Source: an uncultured Acetatifactor sp.
GTDB taxonomy: Bacteria > Bacillota > Clostridia > Lachnospirales > Lachnospiraceae
Assembly (NCBI GenBank): GCA_910583845.1
Contig: CAJUAB010000013.1
Location: forward strand, 3,404-67,403
Reading direction: 5' to 3'
Length of the DNA stretch: 64,000 bases
The position numbers were made by a program, and so were the translations under genes. The notes under the pieces are model-generated. The model was not told the DNA's origin. It saw nothing but the letters and a program-made list of their open reading frames with translations, and did not search any database. Shown piece after piece: positions 46,682-54,453 of this stretch. The stretch's first letter is position 1; each line of letters begins with the position of its first letter.

Positions 46682-46715
46682 CTCCATCCGGTTTTCAGGA
46701 AGGAACCGGATGGAG
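46682..46715 (+). other. Perfect hairpin upstream of the U32-like gene
   Basis: Twelve-base perfect arms CTCCATCCGGTT (46682-46693) and AACCGGATGGAG (46704-46715) with a ten-base loop, 80 bases after the GH43 stop and 40 before the next start. No T-run follows. It could be a weak terminator for the GH43 gene or a leader structure. Confidence 0.5.
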
Positions 46716-46755
46716 CTCTGGTATAGATCACTTTGGAGAGAGGAAACAGTTTACC

Positions 46756-48708
46756 ATGGAAGTAAATTTTCATCTGCCTGGCCTGCGCCAGAATTATCCT
46801 TTGAATATGCTGGTGCTGAGTATGTTGAAGCAAAAGCCGGAATGGTTCAGAGAGGGAGTGCGTATTGCCTCCTTCTTTGGAGAGTTTCCCACTTCGCTGT
46901 GGAACGGGGGCAGGCCATCCAATTATGACCAATGCGATGCCGCTTTTATACAGTATGCGGTGAAAAGTATCAATGCGGAGGGGGTGCCGGTTCGCTATAC
47001 ATACACCAACATGCTTCTTACCGAGGAAGATCTTAATGACCCTTACTGCAATTTCTGCATGCAGGCGGCGGATAACGGGTTGAACGAGGTCATGATTTTT
47101 TCGCCGGTTCTGGAGAAATATATCAGAGACAAATATCCCGGCTACAAAATAAACAGTTCCACCTGTAAGGAGATCCGGGATATCAACCAGGTCAATGAGG
47201 AGTTAAAGAAGGATTACTATCTGGTAGTATTGGATTATAATTTCAACAACAGATTTGAAGAGCTGGAAAAGATTGAGGACAAGGCGCGCTGTGAGATATT
47301 GGTAAATGCCGTGTGCGTGCCGGACTGCCCCCGCAGGTCCGCCCATTATCAGAATGTTGCCAGAAATCAGCGGATTCTGTTGGAAAACCGGGAGCTTCCC
47401 CCAGAGCAGCGAAAACCTCTGGAACCGTGGAGCTGTGAATACGGTGAATATAACTGCATATACACAATTCAGAATTACAACACCTATGTATCGCCGGAGG
47501 ATATCTGGGATAAATATGTGCCAATGGGCTTTCATCACTTCAAAATTGAAGGCAGGACCGCTAATATTTTCTCTCTGGTAGAGACTTACACCCACTACCT
47601 GATCCGTCCGGAAAAGCAGGGGGAAGTGCGGATTATGCTGCTTAACAATCTGGTGAGCAGCAAGGTTATCACGGTGAATCCACCCCAGAACCGTCCGTTT
47701 GCCGTAGGTACAGAGGGGATGGCGGCCGGTCTTCCGCAGGAGGGGAACCGGCGGGAAGTACAGAAGACTCCCAAAGAGGTGAAGGGTATGGAACGAGAGA
47801 TATATTGGCATCTGCCGGGTTTCTGCTATTTCAGGATGCTGAACCAGGTCATCATGAATATGATGAAGGATTATCCCGACAAATTCCGGGAGGGATATCG
47901 CATCGGGTCTGTGTATGGCACATTTCCCGGAGCCATCTGGAATGGAGGACGGGTTTCTTTTGGCCTGACCTGCAAGCGGGACATGGAAAATATTCTGAAA
48001 ATTTACAACAGCAGGGGAATCCCTGTGCGCTTTACCTGGACCAATTCCCTGATGGAGGAAAAGCACCTTCAGGACACTTATTGCAACCTGATTATGAGAC
48101 TGGCGGACAATGGGCTGAATCAGGTATTGGTCAACACGCCGGTGCTTGAAAGTTACATTCGCCGGGAGTATCCCCGGTATCCTCTGATTTCCTCCACCAC
48201 CAAGAGGATTACGGATCTGAAGAGCTTGCAGGAGGAGCTGGATCAGGACTATTACCTTGTGGTGCTGGATTACGATCTGAATCATGATCTCCAGGTACTG
48301 GAAGCCATCAGCCCACAGGCCCGGCGGGTGGAGATTCTGGTCAATGAGGTGTGCTATCCGGGCTGTGCCATGCGGGCGGAACATTATCGCCAGCAGTCCA
48401 GGTTACAGCTGGAATATGACATCCATACAGGATTTCCCTGCCCCAATTCCTCTACCCCGCGCACGTTTGAGGAGTGCATGGACCGGCCTGCCTTTATCAG
48501 CAATGAGCAGATTGGCAGTTATATCGAGAGAGGATTCTGTAATTTCAAGATCGCGGGGCGGGGGATGCCCCAGGATTATGTGAAGGAGTCCTATCTGTAT
48601 TTTCTGGTCAAAGAGGAGCACAGAGAGTTTATCCGTGGGAAAATAGATGCTCTGCTGGCGCAGTTCAAGGCGGCCCAGCAGGGACTGCCGCCCAGGCGGC
48701 CAAGATAG
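46756..48708 (+). CDS. Tandem-duplicated peptidase-U32-like protein (650 aa)
   Basis: Two homologous halves of about 320 residues (1-325 and 345-650). Paired landmarks are FHLPGLRQN/WHLPGFCYF, LWNGGR/IWNGGR, GVPVRYTYTN/GIPVRFTWTN, YYLVVLDYNFN/YYLVVLDYDLN, ILVNAVCVPDC/ILVNEVCYPGC and GFHHFKIEGR/GFCNFKIAGR. The final FKIEGR-type motif and TIM-barrel-like strand order recall family U32 proteins. The Cys-x3-Cys plus a further Cys in each half could bind an iron-sulfur cluster, as in UbiU/UbiV; this is inference. A ribosome-binding-like AAAGAGGTGAAGG stands before Met345 (47788), so the second half could also be made separately. It is downstream of the xylan locus with no functional partner visible. 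Substrate unknown. Confidence 0.6.
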   Translation: MEVNFHLPGLRQNYPLNMLVLSMLKQKPEWFREGVRIASFFGEFPTSLWNGGRPSNYDQCDAAFIQYAVKSINAEGVPVRYTYTNMLLTEEDLNDPYCNFCMQAADNGLNEVMIFSPVLEKYIRDKYPGYKINSSTCKEIRDINQVNEELKKDYYLVVLDYNFNNRFEELEKIEDKARCEILVNAVCVPDCPRRSAHYQNVARNQRILLENRELPPEQRKPLEPWSCEYGEYNCIYTIQNYNTYVSPEDIWDKYVPMGFHHFKIEGRTANIFSLVETYTHYLIRPEKQGEVRIMLLNNLVSSKVITVNPPQNRPFAVGTEGMAAGLPQEGNRREVQKTPKEVKGMEREIYWHLPGFCYFRMLNQVIMNMMKDYPDKFREGYRIGSVYGTFPGAIWNGGRVSFGLTCKRDMENILKIYNSRGIPVRFTWTNSLMEEKHLQDTYCNLIMRLADNGLNQVLVNTPVLESYIRREYPRYPLISSTTKRITDLKSLQEELDQDYYLVVLDYDLNHDLQVLEAISPQARRVEILVNEVCYPGCAMRAEHYRQQSRLQLEYDIHTGFPCPNSSTPRTFEECMDRPAFISNEQIGSYIERGFCNFKIAGRGMPQDYVKESYLYFLVKEEHREFIRGKIDALLAQFKAAQQGLPPRRPR

Positions 48709-48813
48709 TCTGCCGTCCCCCGCATCGGCGGCAGAGGCATCTGCCCGCTTTGCGGCAGCTGGCGGAAGCTGCATTGGTACACAAAAAAAACAAACAAATC
48801 CAGCTGGAACCTC

Positions 48814-48842
48814 TTGTAAAATCAAAGGGTTTATCGTATAGT
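48814..48842 (+). promoter_or_regulatory. Promoter of the XRE-type gene
   Basis: -35 TTGTAA (48814-48819) and -10 TATAGT (48837-48842) with exact 17-base spacing, 45 bases before the start codon. Confidence 0.65.
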
Positions 48843-48886
48843 AGAATTAGAAAGGCAATAAACCCATGATATTTGGAGGAAGGATC

Positions 48887-49237
48887 ATGACAAAAGCTGA
48901 GATTTTGAAAAGAGAAATTTTGAGACAGTATCGCAGTGTTCGTCAGTTTGCCTTGGAGATGAATATCCCGTATAGTACATTGGTAACAGCATTGGAGCGT
49001 GGCATCGAAGGGATGGCTTATGGCACTGTGATCAGGATGTGTGACAAGTTGAGCTTAAACCCTGTGGATTTTACTTCGTTGGAAAGGGATGCTTCTCTGG
49101 GAGCGCAACTTTTGGAGAACAGGGTGATGCAGAACTATGTGAAGCTGAACCAGGAGGGCAGGGATAAGATTCTGGATCTGATGGATGATTTCGTACAGAT
49201 TGAAAAGTATAAGCAGAAGACCAAGAAAAAGCCATGA
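48887..49237 (+). CDS. Small XRE-like helix-turn-helix regulator
   Basis: 116 aa. The N-terminal 65 residues form a lambda-repressor-type HTH: SVRQFALEMNIPYSTLVTALE is the recognition segment. It is followed by a helical region and a basic tail (KYKQKTKKKP). ATG 48887 is chosen because GGAGGA is six bases upstream; the ATG at 48866 has none. It is a single-gene transcript with its own promoter and a strong terminator. It could act as a repressor or as a dimerising accessory factor; targets unknown. Confidence 0.8.
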   Translation: MTKAEILKREILRQYRSVRQFALEMNIPYSTLVTALERGIEGMAYGTVIRMCDKLSLNPVDFTSLERDASLGAQLLENRVMQNYVKLNQEGRDKILDLMDDFVQIEKYKQKTKKKP

Positions 49238-49266
49238 TTTCCACGCATCGTACATGTACAATATAT

Positions 49267-49308
49267 AAAAGGCAGGGGATTGATAAACTCTAAATCCCCT
49301 GCCTTTTT
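49267..49308. terminator. Bidirectional terminator between convergent genes
   Basis: A GC-rich stem made of AAAAGGCAGGGGATT (49267-49281) and its complement ending in CCTTTTT at 49308, loop of about 12 bases. The A-run on the left and the T-run on the right let it serve both the XRE gene and the minus-strand FliD-like gene. Confidence 0.85.
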
Positions 49309-49316
49309 GATTTATG

Positions 49317-49351
49317 ACAATAGAATCCTCGCGGAGCGTGGATTCTATTGT
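49317..49351. repeat. Perfect inverted repeat downstream of the FliD-like gene
   Basis: ACAATAGAATCC (49317-49328) and GGATTCTATTGT (49340-49351), 11-base loop, 16 bases beyond the minus-strand stop. No clear U-run on either strand. Probably a processing or termination hairpin in tandem with the adjacent terminator. Confidence 0.55.
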
Positions 49352-49367
49352 TTGTTGCTGTGTGGAC

Positions 49368-50663
49368 CTAGCAGTATCCGTTAAACAACATGCCGCTGTA
49401 AGCGCTGGATATATAGGGGTTGATATAGCTGCGGCCCGGATTTTTGTATGCCACAATCGTCTGATCCACATATTGCATGGGATTGATGGCAATCTGGCTG
49501 CTCTTGCGAAGCAGCTGGTTGGAAAAGTCCTTCAGGGTGTGGAAGGTATCGGCTACATCTTCGGAACTGACAACCGCGCTGCCAAGTCTGGAGCGATCCA
49601 CTTCCAGGGTGCCGTCCTCCTGGCTGGTCACGCCCATGGCCCTGAGGGAATCCTGGTAGAGGGAGATGATCTTATTCATCTCGCGCACCACATGCTTGCT
49701 CCGGGGCTGAGCCTCCAGATAATTGCTGGCTCCCCGCAGAAAACGATTATAGCCTTCCGTCAGCTGCATTACATTGTCCGTCAGGGACTCCACATTGGTC
49801 TTGAGACCGATGGTCACGGGATGTCCTTCGGGGCTGACACCTTTCAGGGAGATTTCATATTTCTTTTCATATGTAAAGGTATTGGAGGCAGTGGAACCGG
49901 GCTCCCCATCAATGGTAAACCGGGCGTTGGAAGCGGGACGGCTGATATAGTCGATCCCCAGATAATTCACAGCACCCTTTGCCTTGCTGGTGTGCTCGTC
50001 GCTGACGTGAAAGAGCTGCGTCCTGCCCGGGGGCAGCCCTGTGGCTTCCGATTCCAGTACCAGAGAGCTGCGTCCGCTGGCATCCTGCACTCTGGCGGAC
50101 AGACCGATACCGGAATTGTTGATCAGGCGCGCCAATCTTTCCTGTAGATCCCGGTTGACCTCATTTTCTCCAAGAGTGAACTGGAACTCATAATTCATAT
50201 CATTGATGCTCACATCAAAGGAGTAGGTATCGGGAGACAGCCCCACCTTGCCCGTGGGCAGAAAATTCCCCATATTCTCCTGGGAGACGGCCAGCTCCTG
50301 CACCTCCAGCGAAATGGAAGGATTCTCATCACCGGGTGTATAGGTCCCCACATAGGTGGCGGAGGCGATATCTTCATCAGAGGAAAAGGCAGTCTTTTTG
50401 CTGAGAAGATCTTCCTCCCCGAGACCTCCCAGAGAAGCGATGGTATTGTGCAGATCCCTTGCGCTCTCCTTGAGACCGATGGCAAACTGCTGCACATCTG
50501 CCCTCTTGATGGGAAGATACCAGGGGGTATCTTTGTTCATTTTTACAATGGAGTTATATACCGCGCGAAGTTCACTTTTTTTATGCGTGTCATAGCGGGT
50601 GAGGCTGGACGGCGCATAGGCGGCCAGATAATTGTTGTGTATGGTATTCAGAATAGCACTCAT
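49368..50663 (-). CDS. FliD-like (flagellar hook-associated protein 2 family) protein
   Basis: 431 aa. A middle region with EVQELAVSQENMGNFLP, NDMNYEFQFTLGENEVNRDL and INNSGIGLSARVQDASGRSSL corresponds to the FliD core (self-assembly of the filament cap). The C-terminal ~150 residues have helices with GYNRFLRGASNYLEAQPRSK and DGTLEVDRSRLGSAV, matching the FliD C-terminal pattern. The N-terminus is atypical: the usual MASS-type start is absent and 90 residues of helical sequence come first. AAAGGAGG lies seven bases before the start on the minus strand. No other flagellar gene is in the window, so it is an orphan; it could be a divergent homologue with another role. Confidence 0.65.
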   Translation of the reverse strand: MSAILNTIHNNYLAAYAPSSLTRYDTHKKSELRAVYNSIVKMNKDTPWYLPIKRADVQQFAIGLKESARDLHNTIASLGGLGEEDLLSKKTAFSSDEDIASATYVGTYTPGDENPSISLEVQELAVSQENMGNFLPTGKVGLSPDTYSFDVSINDMNYEFQFTLGENEVNRDLQERLARLINNSGIGLSARVQDASGRSSLVLESEATGLPPGRTQLFHVSDEHTSKAKGAVNYLGIDYISRPASNARFTIDGEPGSTASNTFTYEKKYEISLKGVSPEGHPVTIGLKTNVESLTDNVMQLTEGYNRFLRGASNYLEAQPRSKHVVREMNKIISLYQDSLRAMGVTSQEDGTLEVDRSRLGSAVVSSEDVADTFHTLKDFSNQLLRKSSQIAINPMQYVDQTIVAYKNPGRSYINPYISSAYSGMLFNGYC

Positions 50664-50843
50664 AGCCCTGCCTCCTTTCTTCCATGAAATAAGCCAGACG
50701 GATAAATCATTCAGAGGGAAATTCTTGCAGCATCAACAAATCCATTTATTGATATGGCATACAATCCCTGCTTTTATGAATTTAGTTTATCATATGCGAC
50801 AGGTGGAAGCAAGTGCTTTTTTAACAAAAATTTCATAATTTTG

Positions 50844-50872
50844 TTGTGTTTTTCTCCCATATTTGATATGAT
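50844..50872 (+). promoter_or_regulatory. Candidate promoter of the pfp transcript
   Basis: TTGTGT (50844-50849), 17 bases, then TATGAT (50867-50872). The -10 is good and the -35 only partial. It lies about 50 bases before a small ORF and 190 before pfp. Confidence 0.45.
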
Positions 50873-50921
50873 TTATATAGCGCTTGTTCAGCGGGCGTAT
50901 AATAAATTGGAGGGTAAACCG

Positions 50922-51038
50922 ATGCATATCCCTGATGAGGCGCGGGTAAACAGCGGCCTTTTGAGTGGCAGGCCGCCGCTGTCTTGTAACGATTGCTCAA
51001 TCCCCGTGTACGGAATGGGAGTTTCACAGTCGTATTAA
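50922..51038 (+). CDS. Possible 38-residue leader ORF before pfp
   Basis: ATG at 50922 is preceded at eight bases by TTGGAGGG, a strong ribosome binding site, and reads 38 codons with a CNDC motif to TAA at 51036-51038, only 26 bases before the pfp start. A GC-rich hairpin falls inside it. I do not recognise the peptide. It may be a regulatory leader peptide or a small protein; it may also be chance. Confidence 0.4.
   Translation: MHIPDEARVNSGLLSGRPPLSCNDCSIPVYGMGVSQSY
50950..50982 (+). other. GC-rich hairpin inside the pfp leader ORF
   Basis: ACAGCGGC (50950-50957) pairs with GCCGCTGT (50975-50982), and an inner CCT/AGG can extend the stem with a bulge. No T-run. It could influence read-through into pfp. 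Confidence 0.4.
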
Positions 51039-51064
51039 TCCGGATATGCGGGAAAGGAGAGGAA

Positions 51065-52309
51065 ATGGCAAAAAAACGCAACATCATCGTGGGGCAGTCA
51101 GGCGGTCCCACGGCAGTGATCAATTCCAGTCTGGCGGGTGTCTATAAGACAGCCAGGGAGAGGGGGTTCCACAAGGTATACGGGATGCTTCACGGCATTC
51201 AGGGTTTTCTGGATGAGCAGTATGTGGACCTGTCCACTCAGATCCACTCTGATATGGATATTGAACTGCTGAAAAGGACGCCCTCGGCGTTCCTGGGTTC
51301 CTGCCGGTATAAGCTGCCTGAAATTCATGAAAATTCTGAGATTTACGAGAAAATTTTTGCGATTCTGGATAAGCTGGAGATCGAGGCGTTCATATACATT
51401 GGCGGCAACGATTCCATGGACACCATCAAGAAGCTGTCCGATTATGCGATCGTGAAGGGACACAGTCAGAAGTTTCTGGGTGTGCCCAAGACCATTGACA
51501 ATGATCTGGCGCTCACGGATCACACGCCGGGCTTTGGAAGCGCGGCAAAATATATTGCGGCGTCCACCAAGGAGATCATCCGGGATGCCCTGGGACTGAC
51601 CTATGGAAGCAGATCCATGATCACCGTGATCGAGATCATGGGACGCAACGCAGGGTGGCTCACCGGCGCGACGGCTCTGGCCAAGACGGAGGAGTGCGAG
51701 GGGCCGGATCTGATCTATCTGCCGGAGGTGGTGTTTGACATTGAAAAATTCCGCAAGACCACGGAGGAACTGCTTAAGAAAAAGCAATCGGTAGTGATAG
51801 CGGTCTCCGAGGGCATAAAGCTGGCCGATGGCAGATATGTCTGTGAACTGTCCGGCGGAGCCGGTTATGTGGACCCTTTCGGACATAAACAGTTACAGGG
51901 AACCGCAGCCTATCTGGCGGGATATCTGGGGGCGGAAATCGGCTGCAAGACCCGCAGTATAGAGTTCTCCACCTTACAGAGGAGCGCGTCCCACATGGCC
52001 TCCAGGGTGGATGTTGACGAGGCGTTCATGGTGGGCGGCGCTGCCGTAAAAGCGGCGGACGAGGGGGACACCGGCAAGATGGTGGTGATTGACCGCGTGG
52101 CGGATGACCCGTATATGAGTGCCGCCGGTATCTACGATGTGCATCGGATCGCCAACAACGAGAAACTGGTTCCCCGCTCTTGGATGAACAAAGAAGGAAA
52201 CTATGTGACGGATGAATTTATCAATTATATCGAGCCTTTGATTCAGGGGGATTATCAGCCCTTCATGGTAAACGGTCTGCCCCAGCATCTGGTGATGAAG
52301 AAGAAATGA
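51065..52309 (+). CDS. pfp: Pyrophosphate-type 6-phosphofructokinase
   Basis: Glycolytic enzyme of about 414 aa that phosphorylates fructose 6-phosphate. The phosphate-donor loop is GGNDSMDT and the catalytic loop PKTIDNDL. Having Asn/Asp in place of Gly in the first and Lys in the second is the accepted signature of PPi- rather than ATP-dependent PFK. MGRNAGWLTG and GQSGGPTAVIN are further family motifs. ATG 51065 is preceded by AAAGGAGAGG; the longer frame from 50993 has no site. A strong hairpin terminator follows. It is a housekeeping gene that would metabolise pentose-derived fructose 6-phosphate. PPi use is inferred from motifs only. Confidence 0.85.
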   Translation: MAKKRNIIVGQSGGPTAVINSSLAGVYKTARERGFHKVYGMLHGIQGFLDEQYVDLSTQIHSDMDIELLKRTPSAFLGSCRYKLPEIHENSEIYEKIFAILDKLEIEAFIYIGGNDSMDTIKKLSDYAIVKGHSQKFLGVPKTIDNDLALTDHTPGFGSAAKYIAASTKEIIRDALGLTYGSRSMITVIEIMGRNAGWLTGATALAKTEECEGPDLIYLPEVVFDIEKFRKTTEELLKKKQSVVIAVSEGIKLADGRYVCELSGGAGYVDPFGHKQLQGTAAYLAGYLGAEIGCKTRSIEFSTLQRSASHMASRVDVDEAFMVGGAAVKAADEGDTGKMVVIDRVADDPYMSAAGIYDVHRIANNEKLVPRSWMNKEGNYVTDEFINYIEPLIQGDYQPFMVNGLPQHLVMKKK

Positions 52310-52363
52310 TAAAAAACAGAGGAATCCGCGCTCCGCGGGGATTTTGCTGACGCAAATGGTGAT

Positions 52364-52409
52364 AGACCTCATGCTCATTTAAAAAGTGAGTATGGGGTTT
52401 ATTTTTTTC
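52364..52409 (+). terminator. Rho-independent terminator after pfp
   Basis: Fourteen-base stem (52364-52377 with 52387-52400) closed by several G-U pairs and an A-rich loop, followed by a run of seven T at 52402-52408. The -35 element of the next promoter starts right at its end. Confidence 0.75.
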
Positions 52410-52438
52410 TTGCATTTCACGAACATATGTGCTATAGT
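52410..52438 (+). promoter_or_regulatory. Promoter of the radical SAM repair gene
   Basis: -35 TTGCAT (52410-52415) and -10 TATAGT (52433-52438) with 17-base spacing. Transcription should begin near 52445, about 45 bases before the start codon. Two LexA-like boxes overlap it. Confidence 0.75.
52420..52433 (+). promoter_or_regulatory. LexA/SOS-like box 1
   Basis: CGAACATATGTGCT matches the Firmicute LexA consensus CGAAC-N4-GTTCG in the first half and centre, with a degenerate second half. It lies between the -35 and -10 elements. Confidence 0.6.
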
Positions 52439-52443
52439 GATAT

Positions 52444-52457
52444 CGAACGAATGTTCC
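52444..52457 (+). promoter_or_regulatory. LexA/SOS-like box 2
   Basis: CGAACGAATGTTCC matches CGAAC-N4-GTTCG at nine of ten defined positions and lies over the predicted transcription start. With box 1 it is 24 bases away centre to centre. Confidence 0.72.
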
Positions 52458-52489
52458 TGATACTGATACGTTTTAAGGAGTACAGGGTT

Positions 52490-54298
52490 ATGGAAATGTT
52501 ATGGACTTGTAGAGGAGATGAAAACGAGCTGGTACAGCGAAGAGGCGCGGGAGAGCGAAACCTGCTGGTACAGCGAAGAGTGCCGGAAGAGCGAAACGAA
52601 CTGGCGGGTCTAAGAAGCGCAGGAGAGCGAAACACGCCGGCACAGCGAAGAGTGCCGGAAGAGCGAAACGAACTGGCAGGTCTAAGAAGCGCGGAAGAGC
52701 GAAATCTGCCGACACAGCGAAGTGAGCCGGAAGAGCGAAACCTGCCGGCACAGCGAAGTGAGCCGGCAGAGCGTGACATGCCGGCGAAGCGCAATAAACC
52801 GGATAAAGAGAAGGGACTGGCAAGGGACAGCGGGGCGATCAGAAATGGCATGCTTTCAGGCGCTGATTCGCTTGCGGCCGCGGGCAGAGCCATGGAGAGC
52901 CTTTCCACTGCGGATGGGAGAGAGCATTATGTGGACAGCCCTGTTTCCGGGGCAGCGCAGGGCGGCAATGTCATGGGCCTGATGGAAAAGCTGGGGATAC
53001 TGACCGACAGCGCCAAATATGATGTGGCCTGCACCAGCAGCGGAGTGGAGCGCAGAGGCAACGGGCGGGATCTGGGGAATTGTGTGAAAGAAGGAATATG
53101 CCACAGCTTTTCCAGTGATGGCAGATGCATTTCGCTGCTGAAGATTCTTATGACAAACGAGTGCGTCTATGACTGCAAATATTGCGTTAACAGGAAGTCC
53201 AACGATGTGCCCAGGGCAACCTTTACGCCGGATGAAGTCTGTAAGCTGACCATCGAGTTTTACCGGCGCAATTATATAGAGGGGCTGTTCCTCAGCTCCG
53301 GGATTTTCGAGAGCCCCACACGGACCATGGAACTGATTTACAGAACGCTTTACCTGCTGCGAAACAGGTATCGGTTCAACGGATATGTACATGTGAAAGC
53401 GATTCCCGGAGCGCCGCCGGAGCTGATACAGATGACGGGCTTCCTGGCGGACCGCATGAGTGTGAATCTTGAACTGCCTACGGCGGAGGGGTTGCGGGAA
53501 CTGGCCCCCAACAAACACCGCAGGAATATTCTGACTCCCATGCGGCAGATTCAGAACGGAATCAAGGCCAACCAGCATGATCTGACAGTATACCGGCATG
53601 CGCCGAAATTTGTGGCGGGAGGACAGTCCACCCAGATGATTATTGGAGCTACGGGGGAGAGCGACTACCAGATCCTGAACGTGGCGGAGAGCCTGTACCA
53701 GCGTTTTGAGTTAAAGCGGGTATTCTATTCCGCCTTTGTGAAAGTCAATGAGGACAAGGCTCTGTCTGCCCTGCCGGGAGGTCCGCCGCTGAAACGGGAA
53801 CACCGGCTGTATCAGGCGGACTGGCTGCTGCGCTTCTATGGGTTTCAGGCCCGGGAACTGCTCGATGAAAAGCGCCCCTTTTTCAATGTGCTGCTGGACC
53901 CTAAGGAGGACTGGGCGGTGAGACACCTGGAGCAGTTTCCGGTGGAAGTGAACAGGGCTTCCTACGAGTCACTGCTGCGGGTGCCGGGCATCGGTGTGCG
54001 CAGCGCCCAGCGGATTGTGGCGGCGCGCCGCAGCGCCCGGCTTCGCTTTGAGGATCTGAAGCGGATCGGGGTGGTGCTGAAACGGGCGTTATACTTCATT
54101 ACCTGCGAGGGGAAGATGATGTACCCTACCAGACTGGAGGAAGATTATATCGTGCGGAATCTGACCAGTGAAAAGGACAGGGTGCAGTTTGGCAGCGACG
54201 GAATGAGTTATCGGCAGATGAGCCTTTTTGACGACGGACAATACAACATAAAACCGGACGCAGGGGATGTCTGCCAGGTAGTTACCGGGCAGATGTAG
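52490..54298 (+). CDS. Radical SAM DNA repair/modification protein (TIGR03916 type) with repeat extension
   Basis: About 602 aa. The conserved part begins near residue 165 (MGLMEKLGILTDSAKYDVAC). The radical SAM cluster ECVYDCKYC holds Cys225, Cys229 and Cys232. A C-terminal helix-hairpin-helix (LLRVPGIGVRSAQRIVAARR, about 490-515) suggests DNA binding. This family is known to occur with a cognate partner and uracil-glycosylase-like domains; the partner is the next gene. Residues ~10-105 are eight 12-residue repeats that family members do not normally have. ATG 52490 is chosen because AAGGAG is ten bases upstream; an earlier frame to 52427 has none. Two LexA-like boxes imply DNA-damage induction. 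Confidence 0.88.
   Translation: MEMLWTCRGDENELVQRRGAGERNLLVQRRVPEERNELAGLRSAGERNTPAQRRVPEERNELAGLRSAEERNLPTQRSEPEERNLPAQRSEPAERDMPAKRNKPDKEKGLARDSGAIRNGMLSGADSLAAAGRAMESLSTADGREHYVDSPVSGAAQGGNVMGLMEKLGILTDSAKYDVACTSSGVERRGNGRDLGNCVKEGICHSFSSDGRCISLLKILMTNECVYDCKYCVNRKSNDVPRATFTPDEVCKLTIEFYRRNYIEGLFLSSGIFESPTRTMELIYRTLYLLRNRYRFNGYVHVKAIPGAPPELIQMTGFLADRMSVNLELPTAEGLRELAPNKHRRNILTPMRQIQNGIKANQHDLTVYRHAPKFVAGGQSTQMIIGATGESDYQILNVAESLYQRFELKRVFYSAFVKVNEDKALSALPGGPPLKREHRLYQADWLLRFYGFQARELLDEKRPFFNVLLDPKEDWAVRHLEQFPVEVNRASYESLLRVPGIGVRSAQRIVAARRSARLRFEDLKRIGVVLKRALYFITCEGKMMYPTRLEEDYIVRNLTSEKDRVQFGSDGMSYRQMSLFDDGQYNIKPDAGDVCQVVTGQM
52517..52804 (+). repeat. Eight tandem 36-bp repeats coding for a 12-residue repeat
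   Basis: In-frame units start at 52517 and then every 36 bases from 52553. The typical coding form is ERNxLAxQRxxPE, alternating with ERNELAGLRSAG/E. The last unit (52769-52804) is degenerate. Units have no intervening spacers, so this is a minisatellite and not a CRISPR array. It gives a charged, probably disordered N-terminal extension that may vary in copy number between strains. Confidence 0.9.
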
Positions 54299-54356
54299 AC
54301 AGCAGGAGAGCATAGCGCAGGCCGCTCTGCTTTGTATGCATTGACCAATCCCTGTG

Positions 54357-54432
54357 TGCGGAAAGGGAGCTTCGGAATTGTCCAATGACAGCAATGCGGA
54401 AAGGGAGCTTCGGAATCATCCAATGACAGCAA
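54357..54432 (+). repeat. Two tandem 38-bp repeats between the repair genes
   Basis: Copies at 54357-54394 and 54395-54432 differ at two bases, and a third copy is just begun at 54433-54437. Each contains AAAGGGAGCTTCGGAAT and CCAATGACAGCAA. They end nine bases before the ribosome binding region of the next gene. Confidence 0.85.
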
Positions 54433-54453
54433 TGCGGTGAGGAGGGAGAACAT

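Noticed and set aside
52517..52804. Possible CRISPR array
   Set aside because: The 36-bp units are contiguous and in frame, with no unique spacers and no cas genes.
52488..52823. Antisense frame with FALPAxFAVPA repeats
   Set aside because: It is the reverse reading of the 36-bp repeat and has no ribosome binding site.
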